From an uncultured Coriobacteriaceae bacterium (GTDB lineage: Bacteria > Actinomycetota > Coriobacteriia > Coriobacteriales > Eggerthellaceae): a stretch of 28,043 nucleotides of DNA. The notes beneath the pieces were generated by a model, which saw only the letters and a list, made by a program, of their open reading frames with translations, searched no databases and had not been told where the DNA came from. The DNA lies in assembly GCA_900554945.1 (NCBI GenBank), contig USJN01000001.1:1-28043 (forward strand). The letters are read 5' to 3'. Both the position numbers and the translations under genes were made by a program. Below, in pieces: positions 1-7,385 of the stretch (position 1 is the stretch's first letter; each line of letters begins with the position of its first letter).

Positions 1-84
1 AGATTCCTCCTAGTATTGTCCCTTGTGCATCATCGCTCAGCTCGCGAATCTTTCGCGCCATCTATGCAGGTCCCGAGAAATCGC

Positions 85-90
85 TATGAT
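85..90 (+). promoter_or_regulatory. -10 box for leaderless MFS transcript
   Basis: TATGAT lies six bases before the ATG at 97, so the expected transcription start coincides with the A of that ATG. No -35 match is obvious. No Shine-Dalgarno sequence precedes the ATG, which fits a leaderless mRNA. The same arrangement occurs at tsaE. Confidence 0.5.
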
Positions 91-96
91 GGGCAC

Positions 97-1536
97 ATGA
101 GAAAACAAGCCTCGAAAAACGACAATTCGCGCGGAGGAAGCCCATGCGAGCAGCTATGGTCGACCACCTTCGTCTTGGTTGTCGCCTCAACGTTGTGCTG
201 CTTCATGGTGGGCCAAGGGCTCAACTCGAGCACGTCGGTCTATGTCGCCCTCTATGGCGGAACCGCCGCGTACGCTGGCGTTTTGGCAGCCGTGTTTTCG
301 GGAGCGGCGGCCGTCGTGCGCCTGCTCTCGGGGCCGTTGATCGACGGGCGCGGGCGCCGCATCGTGATGCTTTTCGGGTTCGCCGTGCTCATCGTCGGGA
401 CCGTCGGCCCCCTGTTCACCCACGACGTCGCGCCCTTCGTGGTGTTCCGCATCCTGCAAGGAGCCGGCTTCTCGGCGGTGACCACCGCGTCGGCGACCGC
501 CGCAGCCGATGCGCTGCCCGCGTCGCGCATGGGGGAAGGAATCGGCTACTACGGGCTTGGCCAGGCGCTTTCCATGTCGGTTGGACCCGCCCTCGCTCTC
601 GCCCTCGTGTCGACCGACCCGCCCGAGAACCTCTTTGTCGGCGTGACCGCAATCGCCGTGGTCGGGCTTTCGATGATTTTCCTCTGCCGTTACGAGAAGC
701 ACCCCGAGATGCTGCCCGAGGAAGCGGTCTACCGGCGTAGGCTCGAAGAGGGGGAAGGCGAGGTCGCACGAACGGGAGCAGCCGAGGCGGGCAAGGAGAG
801 CAAGCAGGTCGAGGCGAGCGAAGGTGACAAGCGCGCCGAGGCGGCAGGGGCACTTGAGGCAGCTGGGCGGGCAGGGGCCGCCGAAGCAGTCGAGGCGGCT
901 GAAACGACCACGTCAACCGCGCAGTCCAGGATGGAAGGGCGGCCGAAGCGCGAAAGCATCGCCTCCCGCATCTTCGAGAAACACGCCCTCCCAGGCACGC
1001 TGCCCATGATCGTGCTCTCCCCGGCGTTCGGGTTCGTGATCTTCTTCGTCGGCCTGTACGGCGCCTCGCTCGGCGTGGGGAACGCGGGGCTGTTCTACAC
1101 CCTGTCAGCCGTGAGCATGATTCTCGTGCGCCTAAAATCGGGCGCCTTCATGGACCGCTTCGCGCCCATCAAGATCCTGCCCGTCGCACTGGCGTGCGGC
1201 CTCGTCGCGTTTGCCATGCTCGTCGCCTGCGGGACGGTTCTCGACGGCGCACCCGTACGCGATGCGGTGTTCAACCTGTCGGGAATCGTGTACGGCTTCT
1301 GCATCGGCATCGCGCTGCCGCTCAACCAGTCGGTGGCGGTGAAGAGCACGCCGCCCGAGCGATGGGGAGCCGCCAACGCGCTTTTCCAGCTTGCAAACGA
1401 CGTCGGCATCGGGGGCGCCTGCGTGATCTGGGGAATCGTGAACGATTGCTTCGGGTTCCCCGTCACCATCTGCTGCGCGATGTGCTGCATCGCGGCGTCG
1501 TACTTCGTCGCGCGAGCCGTTTATCCGAAGGAATAA
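97..1536 (+). CDS. MFS transporter with long acidic central loop
   Basis: This is a membrane transporter of the major facilitator superfamily; its substrate is not evident. With the ATG at 97 it is 479 residues long. Two blocks of hydrophobic helices flank a cytoplasmic loop, and the MFS loop-2/3 signature is visible as GPLIDGRGRR at about residues 79-88. The frame stays open upstream with a TTG at 16 and an ATG at 64, but those codons lack ribosome sites. The ATG at 97 sits exactly where a TATGAT box would start transcription, so I chose it. The central loop (about residues 201-303) is unusually long and contains an Ala/Glu/Gly-rich low-complexity stretch at about 216-270. The gene stands alone and converges on the tsaD end. 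The family is clear; the function is not. Confidence 0.85.
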   Translation: MRKQASKNDNSRGGSPCEQLWSTTFVLVVASTLCCFMVGQGLNSSTSVYVALYGGTAAYAGVLAAVFSGAAAVVRLLSGPLIDGRGRRIVMLFGFAVLIVGTVGPLFTHDVAPFVVFRILQGAGFSAVTTASATAAADALPASRMGEGIGYYGLGQALSMSVGPALALALVSTDPPENLFVGVTAIAVVGLSMIFLCRYEKHPEMLPEEAVYRRRLEEGEGEVARTGAAEAGKESKQVEASEGDKRAEAAGALEAAGRAGAAEAVEAAETTTSTAQSRMEGRPKRESIASRIFEKHALPGTLPMIVLSPAFGFVIFFVGLYGASLGVGNAGLFYTLSAVSMILVRLKSGAFMDRFAPIKILPVALACGLVAFAMLVACGTVLDGAPVRDAVFNLSGIVYGFCIGIALPLNQSVAVKSTPPERWGAANALFQLANDVGIGGACVIWGIVNDCFGFPVTICCAMCCIAASYFVARAVYPKE

Positions 1537-1583
1537 GTAGGTCACGAACAAAGACGTCCTTGCCGGAAGACGATTTGCCTTGT

Positions 1584-1678
1584 CCCGTTCGTTCCCAGCA
1601 GCAGCACCACGCACCCCGTTCTCGGCGGCAGCACCAAGCGTCCGCGCCCCGTTTGTTTCCAGCAGCAGCACCGCGCGC
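1584..1678. repeat. Three degenerate ~32-bp tandem repeats
   Basis: The gap between the convergent MFS and tsaD genes holds three head-to-tail units starting at 1584, 1615 and 1648, each opening with CCCGTT and containing a GCAGCACC core. Units 1 and 3 match at 27 of 31 positions; unit 2 is more diverged. The array ends two bases before the tsaD stop codon. No perfect hairpin or T tract is visible here, so it is not an obvious terminator. Confidence 0.6.
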
Positions 1679-1679
1679 C

Positions 1680-4505
1680 CTAGTAGAGCTCGTCGAGGTT
1701 GACATGCGCTTTCGCGTCGAAGTCGAACGAGAAGAACTTCTTCTGCCTGAAGCGATCGAGCGCCACAAGCGCGATCATTCCCGCATTGTCGCCGCATGCC
1801 GAGAGGGGTGGCAGCACCAGGCGCACACCCGCCTTCGAGCACATCTTCTCGTACGATGCGCGGAGCACGGGGTTCGCCGCGACGCCGCCGCCCACGCAAA
1901 GCGTGCGAGCGCCCGTCATCTCGAGAGCGCGCTTCGCCTTCGCCACCTGCACGTCGACCACCGCCGCCTCGAAGCTCGCACAGATATCAGGCACGTTGAG
2001 CTCGCGCCCGGCCTCCCGCTCACCGTTGATATAGGTGACGACCGCCGTCTTCAAGCCTGAAAGCGAGAAGCGCAAATCGCCCGAGTGCATCATCGCGCGC
2101 GGGAAGGCGATGGCGCGCGGGTCGCCCTTCGCACCGTAACGCGAGATCACAGGCCCGCCGGGGTATCCCAACCCGAGCGCCTTCGCGACCTTGTCGAACG
2201 CCTCGCCCACCGCGTCGTCGATGGTGGTGCCGAGCGTTTCGTAGTCGCCCCAGCCCTTCATGTGGACGAGCATGGTGTTGCCACCCGACACGAGCGACAC
2301 CACGGCAGGTGGGGTGAAATCGGGACACCCGATACGATTGGCGTACAGGTGGCCTTCCAGATGGTTCACGCCGATGAGCGGTACGTCCGCCGCCCACGCC
2401 GCGCCCTTCGCGAACGCCACGCCCACAACAAGCGCGCCGACAAGCCCCGGCGCATATGTGACGGCCACCGCGGAAAGATCGCGCCAGCGAAGCGATTTCA
2501 TCCCGAGGTTTTTCGCCGCGACCTCGAGGCATTCGTCGCATACGCCGCAGATAGCCTCGATGTGCTTGCGGCTTGCGATCTCGGGGACGACGCCACCGAA
2601 GCGCGCGTGGAAGTCGATCTGGCTTGCAACCACGTCCGAGGCAAGCGCTCCTTCCCCGTCGACGATCGCCGCGGCGGTCTCGTCGCATGAAGACTCGATC
2701 GCCAGGATAAGCGGGCGCGATGCTCCCGCCGCGCCGACGGCAGTCGCCTGCACGTCGTGCGAGGCGTCGACTTGCAGCTCCATACCCGCGACCAGCCGCG
2801 ATGATTCCTCGGCAGGCTCTGTCGCACCCACGAGAGCCGCCAGATCACCCTGCATGATGAGCGCATCCTCGCGGTCGGAGTAATAGCGGGGACGCGTGCC
2901 CACGGGCGTAAGGCCAAGCGCCTTGTAGAGCGCCTGCGCGCCCTCGTTACCCGCGCGGACCTCGAGCGAAACCGTCTGCGCACCGAGGTTGCGCGCGTCG
3001 GCCGCAACATGCGCGAGCAGCTCGCGGGCGATGCCGCGGCGGCGCCACGCCGGGTCCGTTCCCACTTTCAGGATCTGCACATCGCCGTCGACCACCCAGC
3101 CGCCGGCATACCCCACAAGCGTGCCCACCTCGCCCGGTTTGCCTTCGCTCGCGTACGCCGCCCACCAGGTGCGATCGCGCCGCGGGATCTCGTCGGCCAC
3201 GAGCGACTCGTTCCACGCATCGCTTCCCATGATGCGCGACTCGAGCGCCGCGACGCACCCCACATGGGAAACGTCGAGCGGCTTGTACGATACTCCCTGC
3301 TCATCGGGCGGAGCCACGAGAATAGACTGCTCGTGAAGCGTGGCATGATGCGCAGGCGAGGTCTCCTCGTAAGCGGACGCCTTCCCCACGAGCGAATGGA
3401 CGAGCGACGGATGGGCCACCGCCTCGGCATCTTGGACGCCCGTGCGAAGGTTCGCATCGGGAACGCCCGGCTTCGCCTCGCCCTCGCGGGCCGCACCTTC
3501 GCGAGCCGCGCGGGCACGCTCGTTTTCTTCCGCATCGGACAGGCGCGTGTACACGGGAAGCGCAAACGCCGGGTTATGTCGCGCTGCATCGAACGGGTCG
3601 CATTCCCCGCTGCGCCACGCAGCCTGAAGCGCGAGGAGAAGCCCTGCGCCCGTCGGCGTCCACGTACTCTCGGGAAGAGCCTCCCCGCATGGCGCGAACA
3701 GGTCGCAATACTTCTTCAGCGCATCCCCCGCAAGGAGAAGCCACTGACCAGGAAGGCTCGCAACAACAAGTTCACCGGAACACGAAAGCTCCTGAGGGCG
3801 GGCGGCGTGCTCCGCGCGCAGTTCCGCAGCGCAGCGAGGACTGTTTGAGCACGGAGTATGCCGCCCGGCCTCAGGAGCGCCGGCGTCGGAAGCGCCAGGG
3901 GTCGCCGTATCGCATTCCACAAGCTCTTCAGCGGCCAAATCCGCCTTCACGACGCGGTCGGCCCCGAGGCGATGCGCGCCCGCATCGTCGACGAGATAGC
4001 GGACGGGATAGACCTCCTTGCGCATAGCGTCGGCCACCACGGCGACCTCGCCGCGTGCGCCAAATTCCCAAACGCCCCAAGCCACCGCGTCGAGCGAGGA
4101 CACGCCAACAAGCCCCACCTCGAGCGCGCTCGCGATGCCCTTCGCCGTCGCCATGGCGATGCGCACGCCGGTAAACGAGCCGGGGCCGCGGCCGACGCAC
4201 ACGCACGCAATGTCCCCGCGCGCGATCCCTCTTTCGGCGAGTAGCGCATCAATACGGGGGATGAGCTGGGTGTTCGATTGGCGGCGCGCCTCGATTTCAG
4301 CATGTGCGACAAGCTCGATCGCGTGCGCTTCCTCGTGAAGCACGCCCACGCCGACGGCAATAACCTCGTTGGCAGTGTCGAAGGCAAGCACGTAGGCGGG
4401 TTCGTGACGGGGCGCATCGACGCCAAACGCAGCCGATGCTGGAGATTTCGTTTCGCTCATAGTATGCAATGTTTCCGTTTCAGAGGGAGAATCGTTCGTG
4501 CGCAT
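1680..4505 (-). CDS. tsaD: TsaB-RimI-TsaD fusion (tRNA t6A37 synthesis and N-acetyltransferase)
   Basis: One 941-residue chain carries three enzymes that are usually separate. Residues ~38-320 are TsaB (FDTAN at 42-46, GRGPGSFTGVR at 105-115). Residues ~405-555 are a GNAT acetyltransferase of the RimI type, with the acetyl-CoA loop RRRGIA at 488-493. Residues ~598-941 are TsaD: ESSCDE at 604-609, metal-binding HLEGH at 715-719, SGGNT at 740-744, and a GDNAG near the C-terminus. TsaD with TsaB and TsaE transfers threonylcarbamoyl to A37 of ANN-decoding tRNAs; RimI acetylates ribosomal protein S18. The gene starts 18 bp after tsaE, implying an operon. The ATG at 4505 gives the longest product; an ATG at 4460 is also possible, and neither has a good ribosome site. 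Residues 210-240 come from an inserted palindromic repeat. The triple fusion is typical of Coriobacteriia as far as I know. Confidence 0.93.
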   Translation of the reverse strand: MRTNDSPSETETLHTMSETKSPASAAFGVDAPRHEPAYVLAFDTANEVIAVGVGVLHEEAHAIELVAHAEIEARRQSNTQLIPRIDALLAERGIARGDIACVCVGRGPGSFTGVRIAMATAKGIASALEVGLVGVSSLDAVAWGVWEFGARGEVAVVADAMRKEVYPVRYLVDDAGAHRLGADRVVKADLAAEELVECDTATPGASDAGAPEAGRHTPCSNSPRCAAELRAEHAARPQELSCSGELVVASLPGQWLLLAGDALKKYCDLFAPCGEALPESTWTPTGAGLLLALQAAWRSGECDPFDAARHNPAFALPVYTRLSDAEENERARAAREGAAREGEAKPGVPDANLRTGVQDAEAVAHPSLVHSLVGKASAYEETSPAHHATLHEQSILVAPPDEQGVSYKPLDVSHVGCVAALESRIMGSDAWNESLVADEIPRRDRTWWAAYASEGKPGEVGTLVGYAGGWVVDGDVQILKVGTDPAWRRRGIARELLAHVAADARNLGAQTVSLEVRAGNEGAQALYKALGLTPVGTRPRYYSDREDALIMQGDLAALVGATEPAEESSRLVAGMELQVDASHDVQATAVGAAGASRPLILAIESSCDETAAAIVDGEGALASDVVASQIDFHARFGGVVPEIASRKHIEAICGVCDECLEVAAKNLGMKSLRWRDLSAVAVTYAPGLVGALVVGVAFAKGAAWAADVPLIGVNHLEGHLYANRIGCPDFTPPAVVSLVSGGNTMLVHMKGWGDYETLGTTIDDAVGEAFDKVAKALGLGYPGGPVISRYGAKGDPRAIAFPRAMMHSGDLRFSLSGLKTAVVTYINGEREAGRELNVPDICASFEAAVVDVQVAKAKRALEMTGARTLCVGGGVAANPVLRASYEKMCSKAGVRLVLPPLSACGDNAGMIALVALDRFRQKKFFSFDFDAKAHVNLDELY
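3788..3878 (-). repeat. Palindromic in-frame insertion element, copy A (inside tsaB)
   Basis: This is a 91-bp imperfect palindrome. The arms at 3789-3814 and 3852-3877 pair over 26 positions (23 Watson-Crick, 2 G-T, 1 mismatch), with one more pair outside (3788/3878). The 37-bp centre, 3815-3851, contains the smaller dyad CAGTTCC...GGACTG. The ends are CTCCTGAG and its complement. It is read in the tsaB frame as residues 210-240 (PEAGR...TPCSNSPR...AAELR). The centre is 35/37 identical to the copy in birA at 16904-16994, same orientation and same frame. It sits in a variable loop before the C-terminal TsaB strand (WLLLAGDAL). No target-site duplication is evident. Confidence 0.88.
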
Positions 4506-4523
4506 GATAGCGCACCGCGCGCG

Positions 4524-5039
4524 TCAGTTCAGCTTCGATGACGTTTTCACCAGATGAGAGCGTGAATCGTTCGACCACACACACAGAAGCTGGCGCGCCC
4601 TGTCGCCGACGGAGTGAACCCGCACGACGCGGGAGCCGTCGTCGCTGACGGTAATCGAAACATCGAGATAACCGTAGGGCAGCTCCTCGGGGAACTTCTC
4701 GCCCCATTCGAGGAACGCGACGCCATCACCTTCGACGAGGTCGTAATAGCCGACGTCTTCCAACTCCGAGGCATCTTCCAGACGGTAAAGGTCGAAGTGG
4801 TAGAGCGGAACCGAGCCCGAGGAGTATTCGATCACGATGTTGAAGGTCGGGCTGACCACGTCATCGGTTATTCCCAGGCCAGCCGCGACGCCTTGGACGA
4901 ACTGCGTCTTCCCCGCGCCCAGATCGCCCGAGAGCACCACGACATCGCCCTCATGGAGATACGGCGCGAGCGTCTGGCCGAGCTTCTTGGTCGCCTCGGT
5001 GGAAGTGGTTTTCCGCATGTATGAAAGTCCGTTTGCCAT
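4524..5039 (-). CDS. tsaE: TsaE, ATPase for tRNA t6A37 synthesis
   Basis: TsaE is the P-loop ATPase that drives turnover of the TsaB-TsaD complex in threonylcarbamoyladenosine synthesis. The 171-residue product shows Walker A GDLGAGKT at residues 38-45, the SPTF motif, and the family block YHFDLYRLED followed by FLEWGEK. I chose the ATG at 5039 because a TATGAT box (5051-5046) lies exactly six bases upstream, giving a leaderless transcript. An in-frame ATG at 5018 and a longer open frame to 5180 have less support. The gene is followed after 18 bp by the tsaB-rimI-tsaD fusion, so all t6A transfer subunits would come from one transcript. It is divergent from the aminopeptidase gene at 5405. Confidence 0.93.
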   Translation of the reverse strand: MANGLSYMRKTTSTEATKKLGQTLAPYLHEGDVVVLSGDLGAGKTQFVQGVAAGLGITDDVVSPTFNIVIEYSSGSVPLYHFDLYRLEDASELEDVGYYDLVEGDGVAFLEWGEKFPEELPYGYLDVSITVSDDGSRVVRVHSVGDRARQLLCVWSNDSRSHLVKTSSKLN

Positions 5040-5045
5040 GCGCCC

Positions 5046-5051
5046 ATCATA
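5046..5051 (-). promoter_or_regulatory. -10 box for leaderless tsaE transcript
   Basis: Read on the minus strand, TATGAT is followed by GGGCGC and then the ATG at 5039. The predicted transcription start is the A of that codon. The 15-base block differs by one base from the one in front of the MFS gene (GGGCAC there). No -35 match is obvious. Confidence 0.55.
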
Positions 5052-5404
5052 CGCCCTGCGCCAGGCCGACGGAGCAACCCGACAACAAACGCACGAAAGC
5101 GCACTTCCTTGGTGCCCTCCGCCGCGCAAGAGGCAAGCACCCCATCTGCCTGAGCCGAATCGCCTTCGATGTTCCGCCATGTTGGGCGCTGCCCCAACTT
5201 GCTCAAATGGTCACGAACAAGGAGTTTTGCTCGCCCCGACGCCCGCCCGCGCGATTCACGCTATAGTAAACGAAACGAATCCGCTCGTCGCAGCGCGCAT
5301 GGTGCAAACACCGCAGCCCATGCGTCGCAAGCGCCCCGATTTGCGCACTGCGAGAGCTCAGGCCGCCGACGCCCGGTCGCGGCGCAGCACGAGAAAGGAC
5401 CACC
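5052..5404. other. Divergent intergenic region tsaE / aminopeptidase
   Basis: About 350 bp separate the divergent tsaE and M24 peptidase genes. It contains a short hairpin, GTTGGG/CCCAAC at 5181-5186 and 5193-5198 with a 6-nt loop, and a TATAGT box at 5262-5267. I see no credible gene in it; the open frames that cross it have no ribosome site or recognisable product. Confidence 0.5.
5262..5267 (+). promoter_or_regulatory. Candidate -10 box for the M24 peptidase gene
   Basis: TATAGT matches five of six consensus bases and would start transcription near 5274, giving a leader of about 130 nt. No -35 element at normal spacing is recognisable. The leader ends in a good ribosome site, GAAAGGA, before the ATG at 5405. 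Confidence 0.4.
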
Positions 5405-6487
5405 ATGTACGAACAGCGCATAGAAACGGTTCGCCGCCTCCTCGGCGAGATGGACCTCACGCAGATGATCGTGAGCGACCCGCGTTCCATCCAGTATCTC
5501 ACCGGCGCTTACGTGGAACCGGGAGAGCGTTTCCTGGCGCTTACGATCGTCGAGGGGAAAGCGCCCGTCCTTTTCTTGAACCGCCTGTTCACAGCCCCGA
5601 AATCACTTCCCTGCGAAGTGTTCTCGTTCGACGATGTGGACAACCCGCTTCCCGAAGTGGCAAAGCTCCTGCACGCTGAGGAGACCTGCGGCGTCGACAA
5701 GAACCTCGCCGCCCGCTTCCTCGTGCCGCTTATGGAGGCGCATGCGGCGAAGTCCTTCGCCCTGGGGTCTCCCGCCGTCGATGGCGCACGAGCCATCAAA
5801 AGCGTCGAGGAGCAGGAGCTCATGCGCGCGGCATCGGCAACAAACGATCAGGCCATGGCACGTTTTCGAGAACTCGTGCACGAGGGTGCGACCGAGCGGG
5901 AAATCGCTGATGAGCTCGAGGGGATCTACCGCGAGCTGGGCGCTTCGGGCCATTCCTTCGACCCGATCGTGAGCTTCGGCGCAAACGCGGCAGACCCGCA
6001 CCATATGCCCGACGACACGAAGCTGAAAGCCGGCGACGTCGTGCTGTTCGACGTGGGATGCCGCCAAGACGAGTACTGCTCGGACATGACGCGCACGTTC
6101 TTCTGGAGCGAGCCGACCGCCAAGCAGCGCGAGGTATACGAGCTGGTGCGCCGCGCAAACGAAGCAGGCCGTGCGGCGGTGCATCCCGGTGCGCGCTTCT
6201 GCGACATCGACAAGGCGGCGCGCGATGTCATCGCCGAAGCCGGCTACGGCGAGTTTTTCACCCATCGCTTGGGGCACCAAATCGGCCTTGACGAGCACGA
6301 ACCGGGCGACGTGTCATCGGTTCACGACGAGGAAGTCCAGGTCGGGATGTGTTTCTCCATCGAGCCTGGAATCTATCTGCCAGGCGAGTTCGGCGTGCGC
6401 ATCGAGGACTTGGTGTGCGTGACCGAAGGCGGCTGTGAGGTGCTCAACAGCTACCCCCGCGAACTTGCAGTGCTAGGCCCTCGATAG
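5405..6487 (+). CDS. M24 family metallopeptidase (Xaa-Pro aminopeptidase/prolidase-like)
   Basis: This cytoplasmic dinuclear-metal peptidase is expected to cleave peptides with proline at the second position. The 360-residue length is normal for bacterial PepQ/PepP-like proteins. The N-terminal creatinase-like domain covers about residues 1-130 and the pita-bread catalytic domain about 135-355. All five metal ligands are visible: D216 (LFDVG), D227 (SDMTRTF), H291 (GHQIGLDEHE), E320 (IEPGIY) and E334 (VRIEDLV). H200, in DPHH, is the usual additional active-site histidine. The start is fixed by GAAAGGA seven bases upstream. It is monocistronic, with its own candidate promoter, and ends 14 bp from the convergent folD. 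Prolidase and aminopeptidase cannot be told apart from sequence alone. Confidence 0.93.
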   Translation: MYEQRIETVRRLLGEMDLTQMIVSDPRSIQYLTGAYVEPGERFLALTIVEGKAPVLFLNRLFTAPKSLPCEVFSFDDVDNPLPEVAKLLHAEETCGVDKNLAARFLVPLMEAHAAKSFALGSPAVDGARAIKSVEEQELMRAASATNDQAMARFRELVHEGATEREIADELEGIYRELGASGHSFDPIVSFGANAADPHHMPDDTKLKAGDVVLFDVGCRQDEYCSDMTRTFFWSEPTAKQREVYELVRRANEAGRAAVHPGARFCDIDKAARDVIAEAGYGEFFTHRLGHQIGLDEHEPGDVSSVHDEEVQVGMCFSIEPGIYLPGEFGVRIEDLVCVTEGGCEVLNSYPRELAVLGPR

Positions 6488-6501
6488 CCCAGGAAGCAGT
6501 C

Positions 6502-7356
6502 CTACTTCCCCGCCATCTTCTCGGCGGCCTCCACCACATGCGCCATGGTGACGCTCGTCGTGACGGTGCCGATACCGCCGGGAACAGGGGTAATGGCGTC
6601 AACAATGGGCTCGACCTCGTCAAAATTCACATCGCCGCACAGCGTGCCGTGCGAATCGAAGTTGATGCCCACATCGAGCACCGTCTGCCCTGCGCGGAAA
6701 TATTCCTTGCCGAACGCGTGCGCACGACCCACGGCGCAGATGACGATGTCGGCCGTCCGGCACAGCTCGGGCAGGTTCTCGGTGCGCGAATGGCAGATGG
6801 TGACGCTCGCATTGCGGCGCAGGAGCATCATCGAGACGGGCTTGCCCACCACAAGGCTTCGACCGATAACCACAACATGCTTTCCCACCAGGGGAATCTT
6901 ATAGAAGTCGAGGATCTCCACGCACGCCTGCGCCGTGCAGGGAGGGAAGCCGTCACTCGAGTCGGTGAACACGGAAGCAAGCGACGCAAGCGAGATGCCG
7001 TCGATGTCCTTCTCCGGCGAAAGCATGTTGCACAGCGCTTTCTCGTCGAGAAAGCTCGGCAGGGGGCGAAACATGAGACAGCCGTGCACAGTTTTGTCGT
7101 AGTTGATGGACTGCAGCGTCGCCTGCACGGCGGCCTGCGGAGCCAGGTCGTCAAGCACGTAGGGCTTGGTGGAAAGCCCCAGGCTGGCGGCGCGCTTCTT
7201 CGCGGTGCGCTCGTAGGACAAGTCGTCGGGCCGCTCCCCCATGCGCACGAGCGCGAGCGTGGGCTCGACGCCGCGCGATTTGAGCGCCTCGATGCGATTG
7301 CGCAGGTCGACCGCCATATGATCGACGACCGGTTTTCCTTTGAGAAGCGTTGCCAT
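6502..7356 (-). CDS. folD: FolD-family methylene-THF dehydrogenase, divergent active site
   Basis: FolD normally oxidises 5,10-methylene-THF to methenyl-THF with NADP and then hydrolyses it to 10-formyl-THF. The 284-residue product has the family layout: VGERP-like loop, PLP, KDIDG at 116-120, the nucleotide loop VIGRSLVVGKP and the C-terminal PVPGGIG. Two residues used for the cyclohydrolase step in E. coli FolD are not conserved: the YxxxK lysine aligns without gaps to A52 (Y48 is kept), and the glutamine of LVQLPLP aligns to F96. A separate cyclohydrolase, fchA, lies 29 bp upstream, so this protein may act mainly as the dehydrogenase. The start is fixed by AAGGTGG. It is the last gene of coaX-fhs-fchA-folD. 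Confidence 0.93.
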   Translation of the reverse strand: MATLLKGKPVVDHMAVDLRNRIEALKSRGVEPTLALVRMGERPDDLSYERTAKKRAASLGLSTKPYVLDDLAPQAAVQATLQSINYDKTVHGCLMFRPLPSFLDEKALCNMLSPEKDIDGISLASLASVFTDSSDGFPPCTAQACVEILDFYKIPLVGKHVVVIGRSLVVGKPVSMMLLRRNASVTICHSRTENLPELCRTADIVICAVGRAHAFGKEYFRAGQTVLDVGINFDSHGTLCGDVNFDEVEPIVDAITPVPGGIGTVTTSVTMAHVVEAAEKMAGK

Positions 7357-7368
7357 AATCCACCTTAA

Positions 7369-7384
7369 CCCTTAAGGGCCCTTA
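7369..7384. repeat. Overlapping palindromes between fchA and folD
   Basis: CCCTTAAGGG (7369-7378) overlaps TAAGGGCCCTTA (7373-7384); both are perfect palindromes. They fill the gap between the fchA stop codon and the folD ribosome site. A hairpin here could affect mRNA processing or folD translation, but that is a guess. Confidence 0.45.
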
Positions 7385-7385
7385 T

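Noticed and set aside
3788..3878. Palindromic element read as an integron attC site or a REP/RAYT repeat
   Set aside because: No GTTRRRY/RYYYAAC core sites of attC and no GTAG-type foot of REP elements are visible. No integrase or RAYT gene lies in the window.
1540..5220. Twelve-base match GGTCACGAACAA at 1540 and 5209
   Set aside because: Dozens of 12-base matches are expected by chance in 28 kb counting both strands, and the flanks do not extend the match.
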